Source: Streptosporangium subroseum
GTDB lineage: Bacteria; Actinomycetota; Actinomycetes; Streptosporangiales; Streptosporangiaceae
DNA length: 64,000 nucleotides
Reading direction: 5' to 3'
Assembly: GCF_900188345.1 (NCBI RefSeq)
Contig: NZ_FZOD01000032.1
Span: 1-64,000, forward strand
Shown: piece by piece, positions 25,487-34,481 of the stretch
How the letters are laid out: every line of letters begins with the position of its first letter
Numbering within the stretch: position 1 is the stretch's first letter
Translations under genes and position numbers: made by a program
The notes under the pieces: model-generated
Databases searched by the model: none
What the model saw: the letters and a program-made list of their open reading frames with translations, nothing else
What the model was told of the DNA's origin: nothing

Positions 25487-26428
25487 TCAGCCGGTGGCGC
25501 CCTCGCCGTCGGAACGGACCGCCAGGTTCGCGAGGACCCGGGCGAACTCCGGCGGCGGGGCCACCACCAGCCGGGTCTGGCCGTCATGATTGACCAGATC
25601 GGACCGGATCAGCCTGAGCCGCCCGTCGTGCCACCAGTAGACCTGCGAGCTGAGCGCGCCGGCGCCCACGCCCAGGTCGAACTCCCGCTGGGCGAACAGC
25701 CGCAGCCGCTCGATCGCGCGGACCACACCGATGCTCTCAACGGGGTGGACGATCAGCGTCGCGGGGTCGGGCAGCGCGACGAGCACGCCGTCGGACGGAA
25801 TGGGCAGGTAGTCGGCCAGGCGGCGCAGGTGGGCCGCGGCGCTGGCGGTGGGGCCGCTCAGCCGCCGGATCGCCACGCCGCCGAGGTCGTCCTCGGTGAC
25901 CGAGAGCCGCTCGTCCTGGCGGACGTTCTCCAGGGCCAGGTCCAGTGCCTGGGCGGCGGTGATCGGCCAGCAGCCGACCTCCTCGGGACGGACCGGGCGC
26001 GCGGTCGCGCCGTACTTGATGGTGAGCACCTCGACCAGGTCGGCGGTGAGGTGGCGGCCGACCACGTGGGACGAGCCCAGGTCCTCGTCGAGCTGGATCC
26101 GGGTTCGCAGCAGCGAACGGACCTGGTCCAGGTCGCATGCGTCGAGCGGCTCGTCCGCGGCGTCCAGCGTGTGGGACAGGTGCTCGGAGACGAGCATCGG
26201 CCAGTCTTCCCGCGAGCGCCGCCGCGCCTCGGCCCGGAGTCCGGCCAGCCGTACGACGACCGTGCGGGGGCCTTCGAGCGTCAGCGTGCCGCCGTCGTCA
26301 GGCGCGAAGGAGCAGGTGTAACCGAGATTGTCGGCGACCAGCGCGAGCAGGGAATCGAGATCCACTTCTTCGACCGGACGCGGGGGCATCTCGGCCCGCC
26401 GACTCCGATGCCGCCGGAAAAGCCTCAC
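25487..26428 (-). CDS. Uncharacterised protein, DUF1444-like fold
   Basis: 313 residues without signal or membrane segments. The layout resembles DUF1444 (YtpQ-like) proteins: an N-terminal alpha/beta part, then DLVEVLTIKYGATARPVRPE, a helical ALDLALENVRQ, GVLVALPDPATLIVHPVES, and an ending YWWHDGRLRLI. No catalytic residues are identifiable. The GTG start has GAAGGGA upstream. It precedes nothing co-directional closely (87 bp to the GH15 end, convergent) and follows the LD-carboxypeptidase by 28 bp, so the two may be co-transcribed. DUF assignment is from pattern memory. Confidence 0.65.
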   Translation of the reverse strand: MRLFRRHRSRRAEMPPRPVEEVDLDSLLALVADNLGYTCSFAPDDGGTLTLEGPRTVVVRLAGLRAEARRRSREDWPMLVSEHLSHTLDAADEPLDACDLDQVRSLLRTRIQLDEDLGSSHVVGRHLTADLVEVLTIKYGATARPVRPEEVGCWPITAAQALDLALENVRQDERLSVTEDDLGGVAIRRLSGPTASAAAHLRRLADYLPIPSDGVLVALPDPATLIVHPVESIGVVRAIERLRLFAQREFDLGVGAGALSSQVYWWHDGRLRLIRSDLVNHDGQTRLVVAPPPEFARVLANLAVRSDGEGATG

Positions 26429-26456
26429 TCGTGTGTCCCTTCTGCCGGGTTTCCTC

Positions 26457-27416
26457 CTATATCCGCACCCAGCCTGCCCTGGAGGAGTCGCGGATGGAGT
26501 AGGCTAGAGAGCACAATTTCGTATCAATAGCACCAAGTGCCCCTAGAAGCACACTTAATTGTGGTTGGCCGTGCCCCACGGGAAGCCCCGCGATCACGGG
26601 CACGCCGAGCGGCGCCAGCAGCTCCTCCAGCACCGGGTAGGGATCGCCGCAGTCGACCCAGGAGCCCAGGACAAATCCGGCGGCCCCCTCCAGGCATCCC
26701 GCCTGGAGCAGCTGGACGAGCATCCTGTCGATCCGGTACGGCGCCTCGCCAACGTCCTCCAGCAGCACGATCCGCCCCCGTGCGACCAGCTCGTACGGCG
26801 TGCCGCAGAGCGCGGCCAGCAGGCTGAGGTTGCCGCCGGTGACCGGAGCGGCGACCTCGCCGGGAACGATCACCCGGTCGCCGGTGATCGGCGGCGGGTC
26901 TCCGGCCAGGGCGGCCCTGTAGTGCTCGAAGGTGCGGGGTTCGGGACCGGCGGGGTCGCTGATCACGGCGCTGGCCGGCATCGGGCCGAACAGCGAGGCG
27001 AGGCCCAGCTCGACGGCGAACGCCCGGTGCAGGGCGGTGACGTCGCTGGAGCCGACCAGTGTCTTGGGCCCGGCGGCCCGCAGAGCGTCCCAGTCGAGCA
27101 GGTCCAGGATCCGGGTCGCACCGTAACCGCCCCGGGCGCAGAACACCACGCTCACCTCGGGATCGCACCAGGCGTCGCTCAGATCGGCGGCTCTGACCGC
27201 GTCGGATCCGGCCAGATAGCGGTCCCTGTCGAGGATGTGGGCACCGGTGACGACCTTCAGACCCAGGCCTTCCAGGACCCGGACGCCGCGCGCCACTCCC
27301 CCGGAGTCGACGGGCCCGCAGGGAGCCACCACCGCCACCGTGTCGCCGGGCCGCAGCGGAGGCGGGACAACGGCGCCGTCTGCCGCGCCCGGGAAGGACG
27401 TAGGCGGTTCTTTCAC
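26457..27416 (-). CDS. LD-carboxypeptidase/MccF-like S66 peptidase
   Basis: 319 residues, S66 serine peptidase: RPGDTVAVVAPCGP at the start, FCARGGYGATRILDLLDW, the nucleophile in LVGSSDVTALH, the Glu in LLEDVGEAPYRIDRML and the His in GLPVGHGQ. The family trims L,D-peptide bonds of cell-wall peptides or inactivates peptide-nucleotide antibiotics. After the catalytic His the protein still follows the family (QLSVLLGALGAIDT), but codons become AT-rich and rare for about 75 bases (26500-26575), an abrupt break in composition. Divergent from the sulfotransferase gene with a 30-bp gap. Confidence 0.88.
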   Translation of the reverse strand: MKEPPTSFPGAADGAVVPPPLRPGDTVAVVAPCGPVDSGGVARGVRVLEGLGLKVVTGAHILDRDRYLAGSDAVRAADLSDAWCDPEVSVVFCARGGYGATRILDLLDWDALRAAGPKTLVGSSDVTALHRAFAVELGLASLFGPMPASAVISDPAGPEPRTFEHYRAALAGDPPPITGDRVIVPGEVAAPVTGGNLSLLAALCGTPYELVARGRIVLLEDVGEAPYRIDRMLVQLLQAGCLEGAAGFVLGSWVDCGDPYPVLEELLAPLGVPVIAGLPVGHGQPQLSVLLGALGAIDTKLCSLAYSIRDSSRAGWVRI

Positions 27417-27446
27417 TCCCCAAACGGTGCCACACTGGGCTCACAT

Positions 27447-28337
27447 ATGCGACCTCCGCCCCACATCCTGGTGGTCAACGGCATCAAAGTCCGCCAGCCG
27501 GTGTTCGTTCTCGCCGCTCCCCACTCAGGCGCGGACCTGCTGGCCCGTGCCCTGAAACGCTCCCCGGGCTTCCACGTCACGATGGGGCGTCCGGCGGTGG
27601 CCCACGTCGTCTACGCCTTCGCCCGGCGCCCCTCCATCGCCAGCCGGGGCATGGGCGCCACCCGGGTGCTCCGCGACGCCATGGCCGAGGCCTGGCAGAT
27701 CGTGCCCGGCGCGTGCCAGGAGTGCCCGGAGCCGTGCCGCGAGGCGGGGGGTGTGACCGGAGCGGGGCCCTGCGTGGCCTCCAACACGGTGGCCAGGTTC
27801 GGTGACGCCAGTCCCGACCTGCTCTACAGCGCCTCGGTGCTGCTGCAGGCCTTCCCCGACGCCCGCTTCGTCCAGCTCATCAGGGACGGCCGCGACGTGA
27901 TCGCCGACATGCTGGCCGACCCCGCCGCCCTGTCGTGGTTCAAGCCGGTGATGCTGAGCGACGAGACCGAGTTTCCCAACCCGTTCCTGGGCCTCAACTC
28001 CGGCGAGCACAGCGAGCGCTGGAAGGCGATGCCCACGGCGGGCAAGTGCGCGCTGCGCTGGCGCAGCGCGGTCCGGCTGTCGGCCTCGCTCCACCACGAG
28101 CTGCCCCGCGAGCAACTGCTGACCCTGCGCTACGAGGACCTGGTCTCCTCCCCCGCCGACGCCGCGGAGGGGCTCTCCACCTTCCTCGGGACCCGGATCT
28201 CCAAGGTCGCCCTGTACGGCAGGAGCGTGCCGAAGGTCGGCGCCTGGCGCACCCGGCTGCGCGGCGAGGACGCCGAACTGGTGGCGAAGGTCGCCCGCGA
28301 GGAGCTCCTGCGCCTCGGCTACGTCTCGGCCTCCTGA
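27447..28337 (+). CDS. Sulfotransferase-family protein with a cysteine cluster
   Basis: 296 residues. The 5'-phosphosulfate loop appears as VFVLAAPHSGADLLARAL (residues 19-36), the 3'-phosphate site as RFVQLIRDGRDVIADML, and YEDLVSSPADAAEGLSTFLG is the conserved late motif, so it belongs to the PAPS-dependent sulfotransferases. Unusually it carries Cys90, Cys93, Cys97 and Cys109 (ACQECPEPC ... GPC) in a short insert, which could bind a metal. The ATG at 27447 has no ribosome site; leaderless start possible. Acceptor unknown. Confidence 0.82.
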   Translation: MRPPPHILVVNGIKVRQPVFVLAAPHSGADLLARALKRSPGFHVTMGRPAVAHVVYAFARRPSIASRGMGATRVLRDAMAEAWQIVPGACQECPEPCREAGGVTGAGPCVASNTVARFGDASPDLLYSASVLLQAFPDARFVQLIRDGRDVIADMLADPAALSWFKPVMLSDETEFPNPFLGLNSGEHSERWKAMPTAGKCALRWRSAVRLSASLHHELPREQLLTLRYEDLVSSPADAAEGLSTFLGTRISKVALYGRSVPKVGAWRTRLRGEDAELVAKVAREELLRLGYVSAS

Positions 28338-28447
28338 GGGCGGCGTCCTTCCGACGGACGTAGCCGAGGGGGTCACCGGATATTTCGGGCGGATGCCCCG
28401 TCCTTCGGGGCGGGGAGGACGTCAAGGAGACGTTCCTCACCGCGCGT

Positions 28448-28497
28448 GTGGGACCGGGGATGGCCACAGGCGGTCCCACCTCGCACGGGTGGGACCG
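28448..28497. terminator. Alternative hairpins between convergent genes
   Basis: GTGGGACCG (28448-28456), CGGTCCCACC (28471-28480) and GGTGGGACCG (28488-28497) allow two mutually exclusive stems: the middle arm pairs with either flank, the right-hand stem having 10 bp and a 7-base loop. The element lies between the ends of the sulfotransferase and ABC exporter genes. There is no T-run, so it is a weak intrinsic terminator candidate or a convergent-end processing structure. A further GCCCCG/CGGGGC stem lies just to the left. Confidence 0.5.
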
Positions 28498-28522
28498 GGT
28501 CGGGCTCAGCGGAGCGTCGGCG

Positions 28523-30397
28523 CTAGGAGGTCTCGCTGAACTGGGTGTGGTAGAGCTCGGCGTAGACCGTGCCCTCGGCCAGCAGCTCCTCGTGGCGGCC
28601 CCTCTCCACGATGCGGCCGTCCTGGACCACCAGGATCTGGTCGGCGTCGCGGATCGTGGACAGCCGGTGGGCGATGACCAGGGAGGTCCGCCCGGCCAGC
28701 GCGATCTTCAGCGCCTGCTGCACCGCGACCTCGGACTCGGAGTCCAGGTGCGCGGTGGCCTCGTCGAGGACGACCACGCGGGGAGCCTTGAGCAGCAGCC
28801 TCGCCAGGGCCAGCCGCTGCTTCTCGCCGCCGGACAACCGGTAGCCTCGGTCGCCCACCACGGTCTCCAGCCCCTCGGGCAGTCCCCTGACCAGGTCGGC
28901 GATCTGCGCGGCGCTCAGTGCGTCCCAGATCTCCTCCTCGGTCGCACCCGGCCTGGCGTAGCCGATGTTGGCCCCGATGGTGTCGTGGAACAGATGGGCG
29001 TCCTGCATGACCACGCCCACGGTGTCGCGCAGGGAGTCCAGGGTGGCGTCGCGCACGTCCAGGCCGTTGATCCGGACCGCGCCGTCGTTGACGTCGTAGA
29101 GGCGGGAGACCAGGCTCGTGATCGTCGTCTTGCCCGCGCCGGAGGGACCGACCAGCGCGATCATCTCGCCGGGGCGGGCGGTGAAGCCGACGCCGCGCAG
29201 CACGTCCTGGCTGGGCCCGGTGTCGGGGCGGGCCACGGCCTCCAGCGAGGCCAGGGACACCTCGGAGGCGGCCGGATATCTGAACCAGACGTCGTCGAAC
29301 TCGACGGAGGCCGGGCCGTGGGGAATGGCCTGGGCGTCCGGCTTCTCGGCGACCATGGGCTTGAGGTCGAGCACCTCGAAGACCCGGTCGAAGCTCACCA
29401 GCGCGGTCATCACGTCCACGTGAACGTTCGACAGGCTCGTCAGCGGGCCGTACAGGCGCAGTAGAAGGGTCGTGAGCGCCACCAGGGTGCCGAACTCGAA
29501 GGCGCCGTCGATGGTCAGCACGCCGCCCATGCCGTACACCAGCGCGGTGGCCAGCGCCGCGACCAGGCCGAGCGCGACCCGGAACACCGTCCCGTACATG
29601 CCGACGGTGACCCCGACGTCGCGCACCCGCCCCGCCTTGCCGCCGAAGGAGGCGGCCTCCTCGTCCGGCCGGCCGTACAGCTTGGCGACCATCGCGCCGG
29701 CGACGTTGAACCGCTCGGTCATCATGGAACTCATCTCGGCGTCGAGCTCCATCTGCTCACGGGTGAGCCCCGACATCTTCCTGCCGACCCACTTGGCCGG
29801 GAAGATGAAGATCGGCAACATCACGAGGGAGACGACCGTGATCTGCCAGGACAGCACCAGCATGGCGCCGAGCACCAGCACCAGCATGACCACGTTGGCG
29901 ACGACCGAGGACAGCGTGCTGGTCAGCGCCCGCTGGGCGCCGATCACGTCGCTGTTGAGCCGGGAGACCAGGGCGCCGGTCTGCGTGCGCATGAAAAAGG
30001 CGACGGGCATGCGCTGCACATGGTCGAAGACCTCGGTGCGCAGGTTGTAGATCAGGCCCTCGCCGATCCGCGAGGAGAACCAGCGCTGTGCCAGGGTGAG
30101 CGCCGCGTCGGCGACCGCCAGGCCCGCGATGACCAGCGCGAGGGCGATGACGACTCCCACCCGCTTCGGGATGATCCCGTTGTCGATGATCGCCTTCATC
30201 AGCAGCGGGTTGGCGATCACGATGACCGAGCCGACCACGACCAGGGTCAGAAAGGCCGCGATATGCCGTGAGAAGGGCCGGGCGTATCGGATGATGCGCC
30301 GGACGGTTCCCGGGGTGAGACGCTCCTTGGTCACCGAGCCGTCCCGCCGGAGCGAGCGCATCATCTGGGGCCCGAAGCCCCCGCCCATCATCGCCAT
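28523..30397 (-). CDS. ABC exporter, fused membrane and ATPase domains
   Basis: 624 residues: six hydrophobic helices in the first 320 residues (VVGSVIVIANPLLMKAIIDN and onward), then an ATPase with Walker A LVGPSGAGKTT, signature LSGGEKQRLALARL, Walker B VVVLDEATAHLD and the switch His in VIAHRLST. It forms a homo- or heterodimeric exporter for lipids, drugs or peptides. The ATG at 30397 has GAGGAGG six bases upstream; the extra 18 codons of the open frame are not conserved. No substrate clue in context. Confidence 0.93.
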   Translation of the reverse strand: MAMMGGGFGPQMMRSLRRDGSVTKERLTPGTVRRIIRYARPFSRHIAAFLTLVVVGSVIVIANPLLMKAIIDNGIIPKRVGVVIALALVIAGLAVADAALTLAQRWFSSRIGEGLIYNLRTEVFDHVQRMPVAFFMRTQTGALVSRLNSDVIGAQRALTSTLSSVVANVVMLVLVLGAMLVLSWQITVVSLVMLPIFIFPAKWVGRKMSGLTREQMELDAEMSSMMTERFNVAGAMVAKLYGRPDEEAASFGGKAGRVRDVGVTVGMYGTVFRVALGLVAALATALVYGMGGVLTIDGAFEFGTLVALTTLLLRLYGPLTSLSNVHVDVMTALVSFDRVFEVLDLKPMVAEKPDAQAIPHGPASVEFDDVWFRYPAASEVSLASLEAVARPDTGPSQDVLRGVGFTARPGEMIALVGPSGAGKTTITSLVSRLYDVNDGAVRINGLDVRDATLDSLRDTVGVVMQDAHLFHDTIGANIGYARPGATEEEIWDALSAAQIADLVRGLPEGLETVVGDRGYRLSGGEKQRLALARLLLKAPRVVVLDEATAHLDSESEVAVQQALKIALAGRTSLVIAHRLSTIRDADQILVVQDGRIVERGRHEELLAEGTVYAELYHTQFSETS

Positions 30398-30505
30398 GTA
30401 CGACCTCCTCTCCCGATGCGAGCACCGGGAGAGGCAGTCCCATTCCCCCATCAGCTTGAGGCGAACAACGGCCCGCCTGAGTGACCCTAAGTGAACTGCT
30501 GTGAA

Positions 30506-31309
30506 CTACGCGAACAACGCCCTGAGCCGTACTGCCTGCTCCTGCCCCTCGGCCACGCACTGCTCCTCCAGCGTGCGCTCTGAGGCGCCCTGAAGGAGCC
30601 GCTTGGTCGCCGTCGCGGCGTCCCGGTCGACCGCCAGCAGGGCAGCGGTCAGATCCTGTACGGCCTGCCCCAGATCCCCGGGAGCGACCACCAGTTCGGC
30701 CAGGCCGATTCTGGCTGCCTCCTCCGCTCCCACGGTGCGAGCCGTGAGGCAGATCTCGATCGCCCTGGACAGGCCCACGAGATCGACCAGCGGCTTGGTG
30801 CCGGTCAGGTCGGGGACCAGCCCGAGAGCAGGCTCCTTCATGCACAGCTTGGCATCGTCCGCCAGGACCCTCAGGTCACAGGCGAGCGCAAGCTGGAACC
30901 CGGCACCGATCGCGTGGCCCTGAACGGCCGCGACGGAGACGATGTCGGGACGCCGCAGCCACAGGAAACCCTGCTGGGCCTTGGCTAGCCGCTGCTCGAA
31001 GGTCGAGCTGTCGAGCATCGCCGAGGCCGCGAACGAACCCTGACCGGGAACCCCCTCCGGAGTGAACATCCGCAGGTCGATCCCCGCCGAGAAGGACGGC
31101 CCCTCACCTCTGATCACGACGACCCTTACCTGCTGCGGCAGGGTGTCACCGATATGAGCCAGAGCCGACCAGGTAGCGAACGTCTGTGCGTTCCGCTTCT
31201 CCGGCCGATCCAGCGTGATCGTCGCGATCTTGCCGTCCACCTCGTAGCGCAGACCGACCTCCTCGAGGGAGACCTCCTCCGCACTCCCCCCGAACGCCAC
31301 TTCCACCAT
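30506..31309 (-). CDS. Enoyl-CoA hydratase/isomerase family protein
   Basis: 267 residues of the crotonase fold: ITLDRPEKRNAQT, the oxyanion loop FSAGIDLRMF, and AAVQGHAIGAGFQLALACDLR, EPALGLVPDLTGT. The second catalytic position shows D in place of the usual Glu-containing loop, so dehydratase, isomerase or hydrolase activity cannot be separated. ATG 31309 with GGAGA upstream is preferred. It follows the mini-HTH gene by 129 bp on the same strand. Confidence 0.9.
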   Translation of the reverse strand: MVEVAFGGSAEEVSLEEVGLRYEVDGKIATITLDRPEKRNAQTFATWSALAHIGDTLPQQVRVVVIRGEGPSFSAGIDLRMFTPEGVPGQGSFAASAMLDSSTFEQRLAKAQQGFLWLRRPDIVSVAAVQGHAIGAGFQLALACDLRVLADDAKLCMKEPALGLVPDLTGTKPLVDLVGLSRAIEICLTARTVGAEEAARIGLAELVVAPGDLGQAVQDLTAALLAVDRDAATATKRLLQGASERTLEEQCVAEGQEQAVRLRALFA

Positions 31310-31438
31310 CGCTCGTTCTCCCACCCATCGGTTCCGTCTCGTCCGAGCCTATCGATTCTCCAGAATGAGGTTCTACAGACCCGGACGGGACGGCCAGCGT
31401 GGGGACGAGCGGCTGCGGTCGCGCGTTCCGAGGCGGGG

Positions 31439-31657
31439 TCAGCGCTTAGACGACTTGCCTCGAGTGGCTCCCCCGCGCCCGCGCAGAGTCACGCCGGACT
31501 CGCTCAGGATGCGGTGGATGAACCCGTATGACCTGCCGGTCGAAGCGGCCAGCGCGCGGATGCTCTCACCCGCGCTGTAGCGCTTCTTTAGATCGGCGGC
31601 CAGTTTTTCACGGTCGGCCCCGGTAACCCGGGTGCCCTTCTTAAGAGTCTCGGCCAC
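31439..31657 (-). CDS. Small helix-turn-helix protein conserved in actinobacteria
   Basis: 72 residues: KGTRVTGADREKLAADLKKRY, then SIRALAASTGRSYGFIHRIL (a helix-turn-helix resembling resolvase/Rok-type DNA binding), then SGVTLRGRGGATRG with a basic tail. GTG start with AGGAGGT at ideal spacing. This tiny family is widespread in actinomycetes and usually lies beside enoyl-CoA hydratase and ABC-F genes, as here. Its function is not established; a nucleoid or local regulator role is likely. Confidence 0.85.
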   Translation of the reverse strand: MAETLKKGTRVTGADREKLAADLKKRYSAGESIRALAASTGRSYGFIHRILSESGVTLRGRGGATRGKSSKR

Positions 31658-31771
31658 GAGTACCTCCTGTAGTGCCAGACTTCCGCAGCGTTACACACGC
31701 CATGATCAGTCATTTCGGCGAGATCGGCTACCTACTCCATGGGAAAAGATCCGTACCCGCTCAAATTAAGA

Positions 31772-33370
31772 TCAGGCAAGTGCCACAAGATCGGAAAATT
31801 CGTCGCTCCATGCGTCTTCAACTCCGTCAGGCAGCAAGATCACCCTATCGGGTCGTAGAGCCGCTACTGCACCCTCATCGTGCGTGACGAGCACAATCGC
31901 CCCAGAATAGGACCTTAGTGCCGAAAGTACCTGCTCTCGACTGACCGGATCAAGGTTGTTCGTGGGCTCGTCGAGGAGCAGGACGTTGGCCGCCGAGAGG
32001 ACCAGGGTGGCCAGCGCCAGCCGCGTCTTCTCCCCGCCGGAGAGCACTTTCGCGGGTTTGTCCACGTCATCGCCGGTGAACAGGAACGAGCCCAGGACCT
32101 TGCGCAGCTCCACGTCGGCGAGGGTTCCCCCGGCCGAGCGCATGTTCTCCAGCACGGTCCTGTCGGGGTCGATCGTCTCGTGCTCCTGCGCGTAGTAGCC
32201 CAGTTTGAGTCCGTGGCCGGGCTTGACCGCGCCGGTGTCGGGCTGCTCGATACCCCCCAAAATGCGGAGCAAAGTGGTCTTTCCCGCACCGTTCAGACCC
32301 AGGATGACGACCCTGGTTCCCTTGTCCACGGCGGCGTCCACGTCGGTGAACACCTCCAGCGAGCCGTAGGACTTCGACAACCCCTCCGCCATGATCGGGG
32401 TCCGCCCGCAGGGAGCGGGTTCGGGGAAGCGCAGCTTGGCGACCTTGTCGTCACGCCGTTCGACCTCCAGCCCCGAGAGCAGGCGCTCCGCCCGGCGCTG
32501 CATGTCCTGTGCGGCCTTGGCCTTGGTGGCCTTGGCCCGCATCTTGTCGGCCTGCGACATCAGCACCGAGGCCTGCTTCTCGGCGTTGGCCCGCTCACGC
32601 TTCCTGCGCTTCTCGTCGGTCTCCCGCTGGGCCAGGTAGGTCTTCCAGCCGACGTTGTAGGTGTCGATCGCCGCGCGGTTGGCGTCCAGGTGCAGAACCC
32701 GGTTTACCGTCACTTCAAGAAGCGTCACATCGTGGCTAATTATGATCAAGCCGCCCTGGTGAGATCGTAAAAAATCACGAAGCCACCCGATTGAGTCCGC
32801 ATCTAGGTGGTTTGTCGGCTCGTCAAGAAGGAGAGTCTCCGCTCCGCTGAAGAGAATCCGGGCCAGTTCCACCCGTCTGCGCTGGCCTCCCGACAGCGTC
32901 TCCAGCGGCTGGCCGAGCACCCGGTCGGGCAGGCCGAGGCTGGAGGCGATCGAGGCGGCCTCGGACTCGGCGGCGTATCCGCCCAGGACGTGCAGCCGGT
33001 CCTCCAGGCGCCCGTAGGCCTTCACCGCGCGGTCCCTCTTGCGGTCATCCTCGGAGGACATGCCGAGCTCGGCCGCGTGCAGGTCGCGCAGCACGTCGTC
33101 CAGCCCGCGCGCGGACAGGATGCGGTCGCGGGCCAGCACCTGCAGGTCGCCGGTGCGCGGGTCCTGCGGTAGGTAACCCACCTCGCCGGTGATGGAGACC
33201 GTGCCCGCGGCGGGCGCGCCCTCACCCGCGAGAACCCTGGTCAGGGTGGTCTTACCGGCGCCGTTACGGCCGACGAGTCCGATCTTGTCACCGGGGTTGA
33301 CCCGGAACGAGGCGTTCTCTATCAGCAATCGGGCGCCGGCGCGCAGTTCGATGTCAGAAGCTACGATCAT
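31772..33370 (-). CDS. ABC-F family ribosome-associated ATPase
   Basis: 532 residues with two ATPase domains and no membrane helices: Walker A LVGRNGAGKTTL and ILGLNGAGKTTL, signatures LSGGQRRRVELARIL and LSGGEKTRLALATL, Walker B LLLDEPTNHLD and LLLDEPTNNLD, and a charged linker rich in K/R/E/A (TDEKRRKRERANAEKQASVL). ABC-F proteins bind the ribosomal E site and act in translation or antibiotic protection. Two stretches directly after each Walker B (about 32700-32860 and 31775-31960) use AT-rich, rare codons although the protein sequence is conserved. Upstream 180 bp contains a TACACT element but no obvious leader peptide. Confidence 0.93.
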   Translation of the reverse strand: MIVASDIELRAGARLLIENASFRVNPGDKIGLVGRNGAGKTTLTRVLAGEGAPAAGTVSITGEVGYLPQDPRTGDLQVLARDRILSARGLDDVLRDLHAAELGMSSEDDRKRDRAVKAYGRLEDRLHVLGGYAAESEAASIASSLGLPDRVLGQPLETLSGGQRRRVELARILFSGAETLLLDEPTNHLDADSIGWLRDFLRSHQGGLIIISHDVTLLEVTVNRVLHLDANRAAIDTYNVGWKTYLAQRETDEKRRKRERANAEKQASVLMSQADKMRAKATKAKAAQDMQRRAERLLSGLEVERRDDKVAKLRFPEPAPCGRTPIMAEGLSKSYGSLEVFTDVDAAVDKGTRVVILGLNGAGKTTLLRILGGIEQPDTGAVKPGHGLKLGYYAQEHETIDPDRTVLENMRSAGGTLADVELRKVLGSFLFTGDDVDKPAKVLSGGEKTRLALATLVLSAANVLLLDEPTNNLDPVSREQVLSALRSYSGAIVLVTHDEGAVAALRPDRVILLPDGVEDAWSDEFSDLVALA

Positions 33371-33550
33371 GGTTGGAGAACACTCCCAGACTGGAAATAC
33401 ACAGGCTCACTTACCAGTGGCCGAACCCGCCGCGCCCTGTGTCTCCCGGCTCTCGGCTCGGCCGTCTCGCCTTGCCCAGACGACGGTCAATCGGGAGTGC
33501 GCATACCGATCAGTGTACGGCGCGCGACCGGACTGCTTCCCCCCGTTTGT

Positions 33551-34237
33551 TCAGGGCCGCTCGTCTGACGCCGGCGCATCGGGGTCGGTGACCCTGATCC
33601 GGATCGCGCGAAACTGGCCCGGGGTCTCCTTGAGCACGACCAGCCGCGGGTCGGGGACCGTCAGAAAGGGCTCGGTCTCCAGCGCGAAGACCGGGGCGAG
33701 CCTGCGGTCGGGCCGCAGGGCGTCCACCGCGCGCCGGTCGCCGCCCAGGATCACCGCCTCCAGCTCGCTCAGGTGGGGTCCGAGGATGCGCAGAGCCACC
33801 TCGGCCGCCGCCTCGTGTGCCTCGTTCGCCTGCTTCTCCCTGCGCCGGGCGAACCGGTGCTGGGACCAGCCCCCCGCCGCGCTACGGCCGTGGACCAGCC
33901 GCGACCCGACCTTGGAGGAGACGAGCTCGTCCCCGTGGAAGATTCCGGCCGCGTGGCCGCCGAGCCGTACCAGCAGCACGCCGATCCGGCGTTCCTTGCG
34001 CACGTGGGTGGTGAGACGCGCCAGCGGCCCACCACCGGAGGGGGTCAGGGGAGGGAACGGCACCTGACACTCGGCCACCGCGCCGTCCGCGCCCTCAAGC
34101 CGGACGACGTCGGCGGAGGCGGAGACCGTCACGCTCGGCGGGCCGTGCCGCTCCACGAAGCCGTCGATCCAGCGGTTCAGGCGCTCGGGTCCCACCAGGA
34201 CCCAGCGACCTCCACCCTTGGCCGGTCGCGATGTCAT
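33551..34237 (-). CDS. acVLRF1-family peptidyl-tRNA hydrolase
   Basis: 228 residues beginning MTSRPAKGGGRWVLVGPERL. The central segment GGWSQHRFARRREKQANEA resembles the Gln-containing catalytic loop of Vms1/eRF1-like release factors, and the family (actinobacterial Vms1-like release factor) is recognised by the overall pattern GPERLNRWIDGFVERHG ... VLLVRLGGHAAGIFHGDEL. It should release peptides from stalled tRNA on split ribosomes. TAGTGT lies seven bases upstream of the ATG without a ribosome site, suggesting leaderless expression. It stands next to ABC-F, another ribosome-acting protein. Confidence 0.85.
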   Translation of the reverse strand: MTSRPAKGGGRWVLVGPERLNRWIDGFVERHGPPSVTVSASADVVRLEGADGAVAECQVPFPPLTPSGGGPLARLTTHVRKERRIGVLLVRLGGHAAGIFHGDELVSSKVGSRLVHGRSAAGGWSQHRFARRREKQANEAHEAAAEVALRILGPHLSELEAVILGGDRRAVDALRPDRRLAPVFALETEPFLTVPDPRLVVLKETPGQFRAIRIRVTDPDAPASDERP

Positions 34238-34481
34238 GAAACGGGACACTACCCGGTGACCCGGCGCTCCATACGATTCCTTGGGCGACCACCCCGGCCG
34301 GATGGTCGCCCAAGGACCGTCCAGACACCCTCGACGACCGGCTCCAATGACCGGCTCCAACCAAAACCTCAACAAATAGCGAAATATCAGTGAACACGCC
34401 GTGCGTGGCTTCTGTAGCCCCCGCGACCGGGTTCATCCTCAAGAGGTGTCGAGTAGCGCGCAAGTCCTCCCCTCAGCCTCC

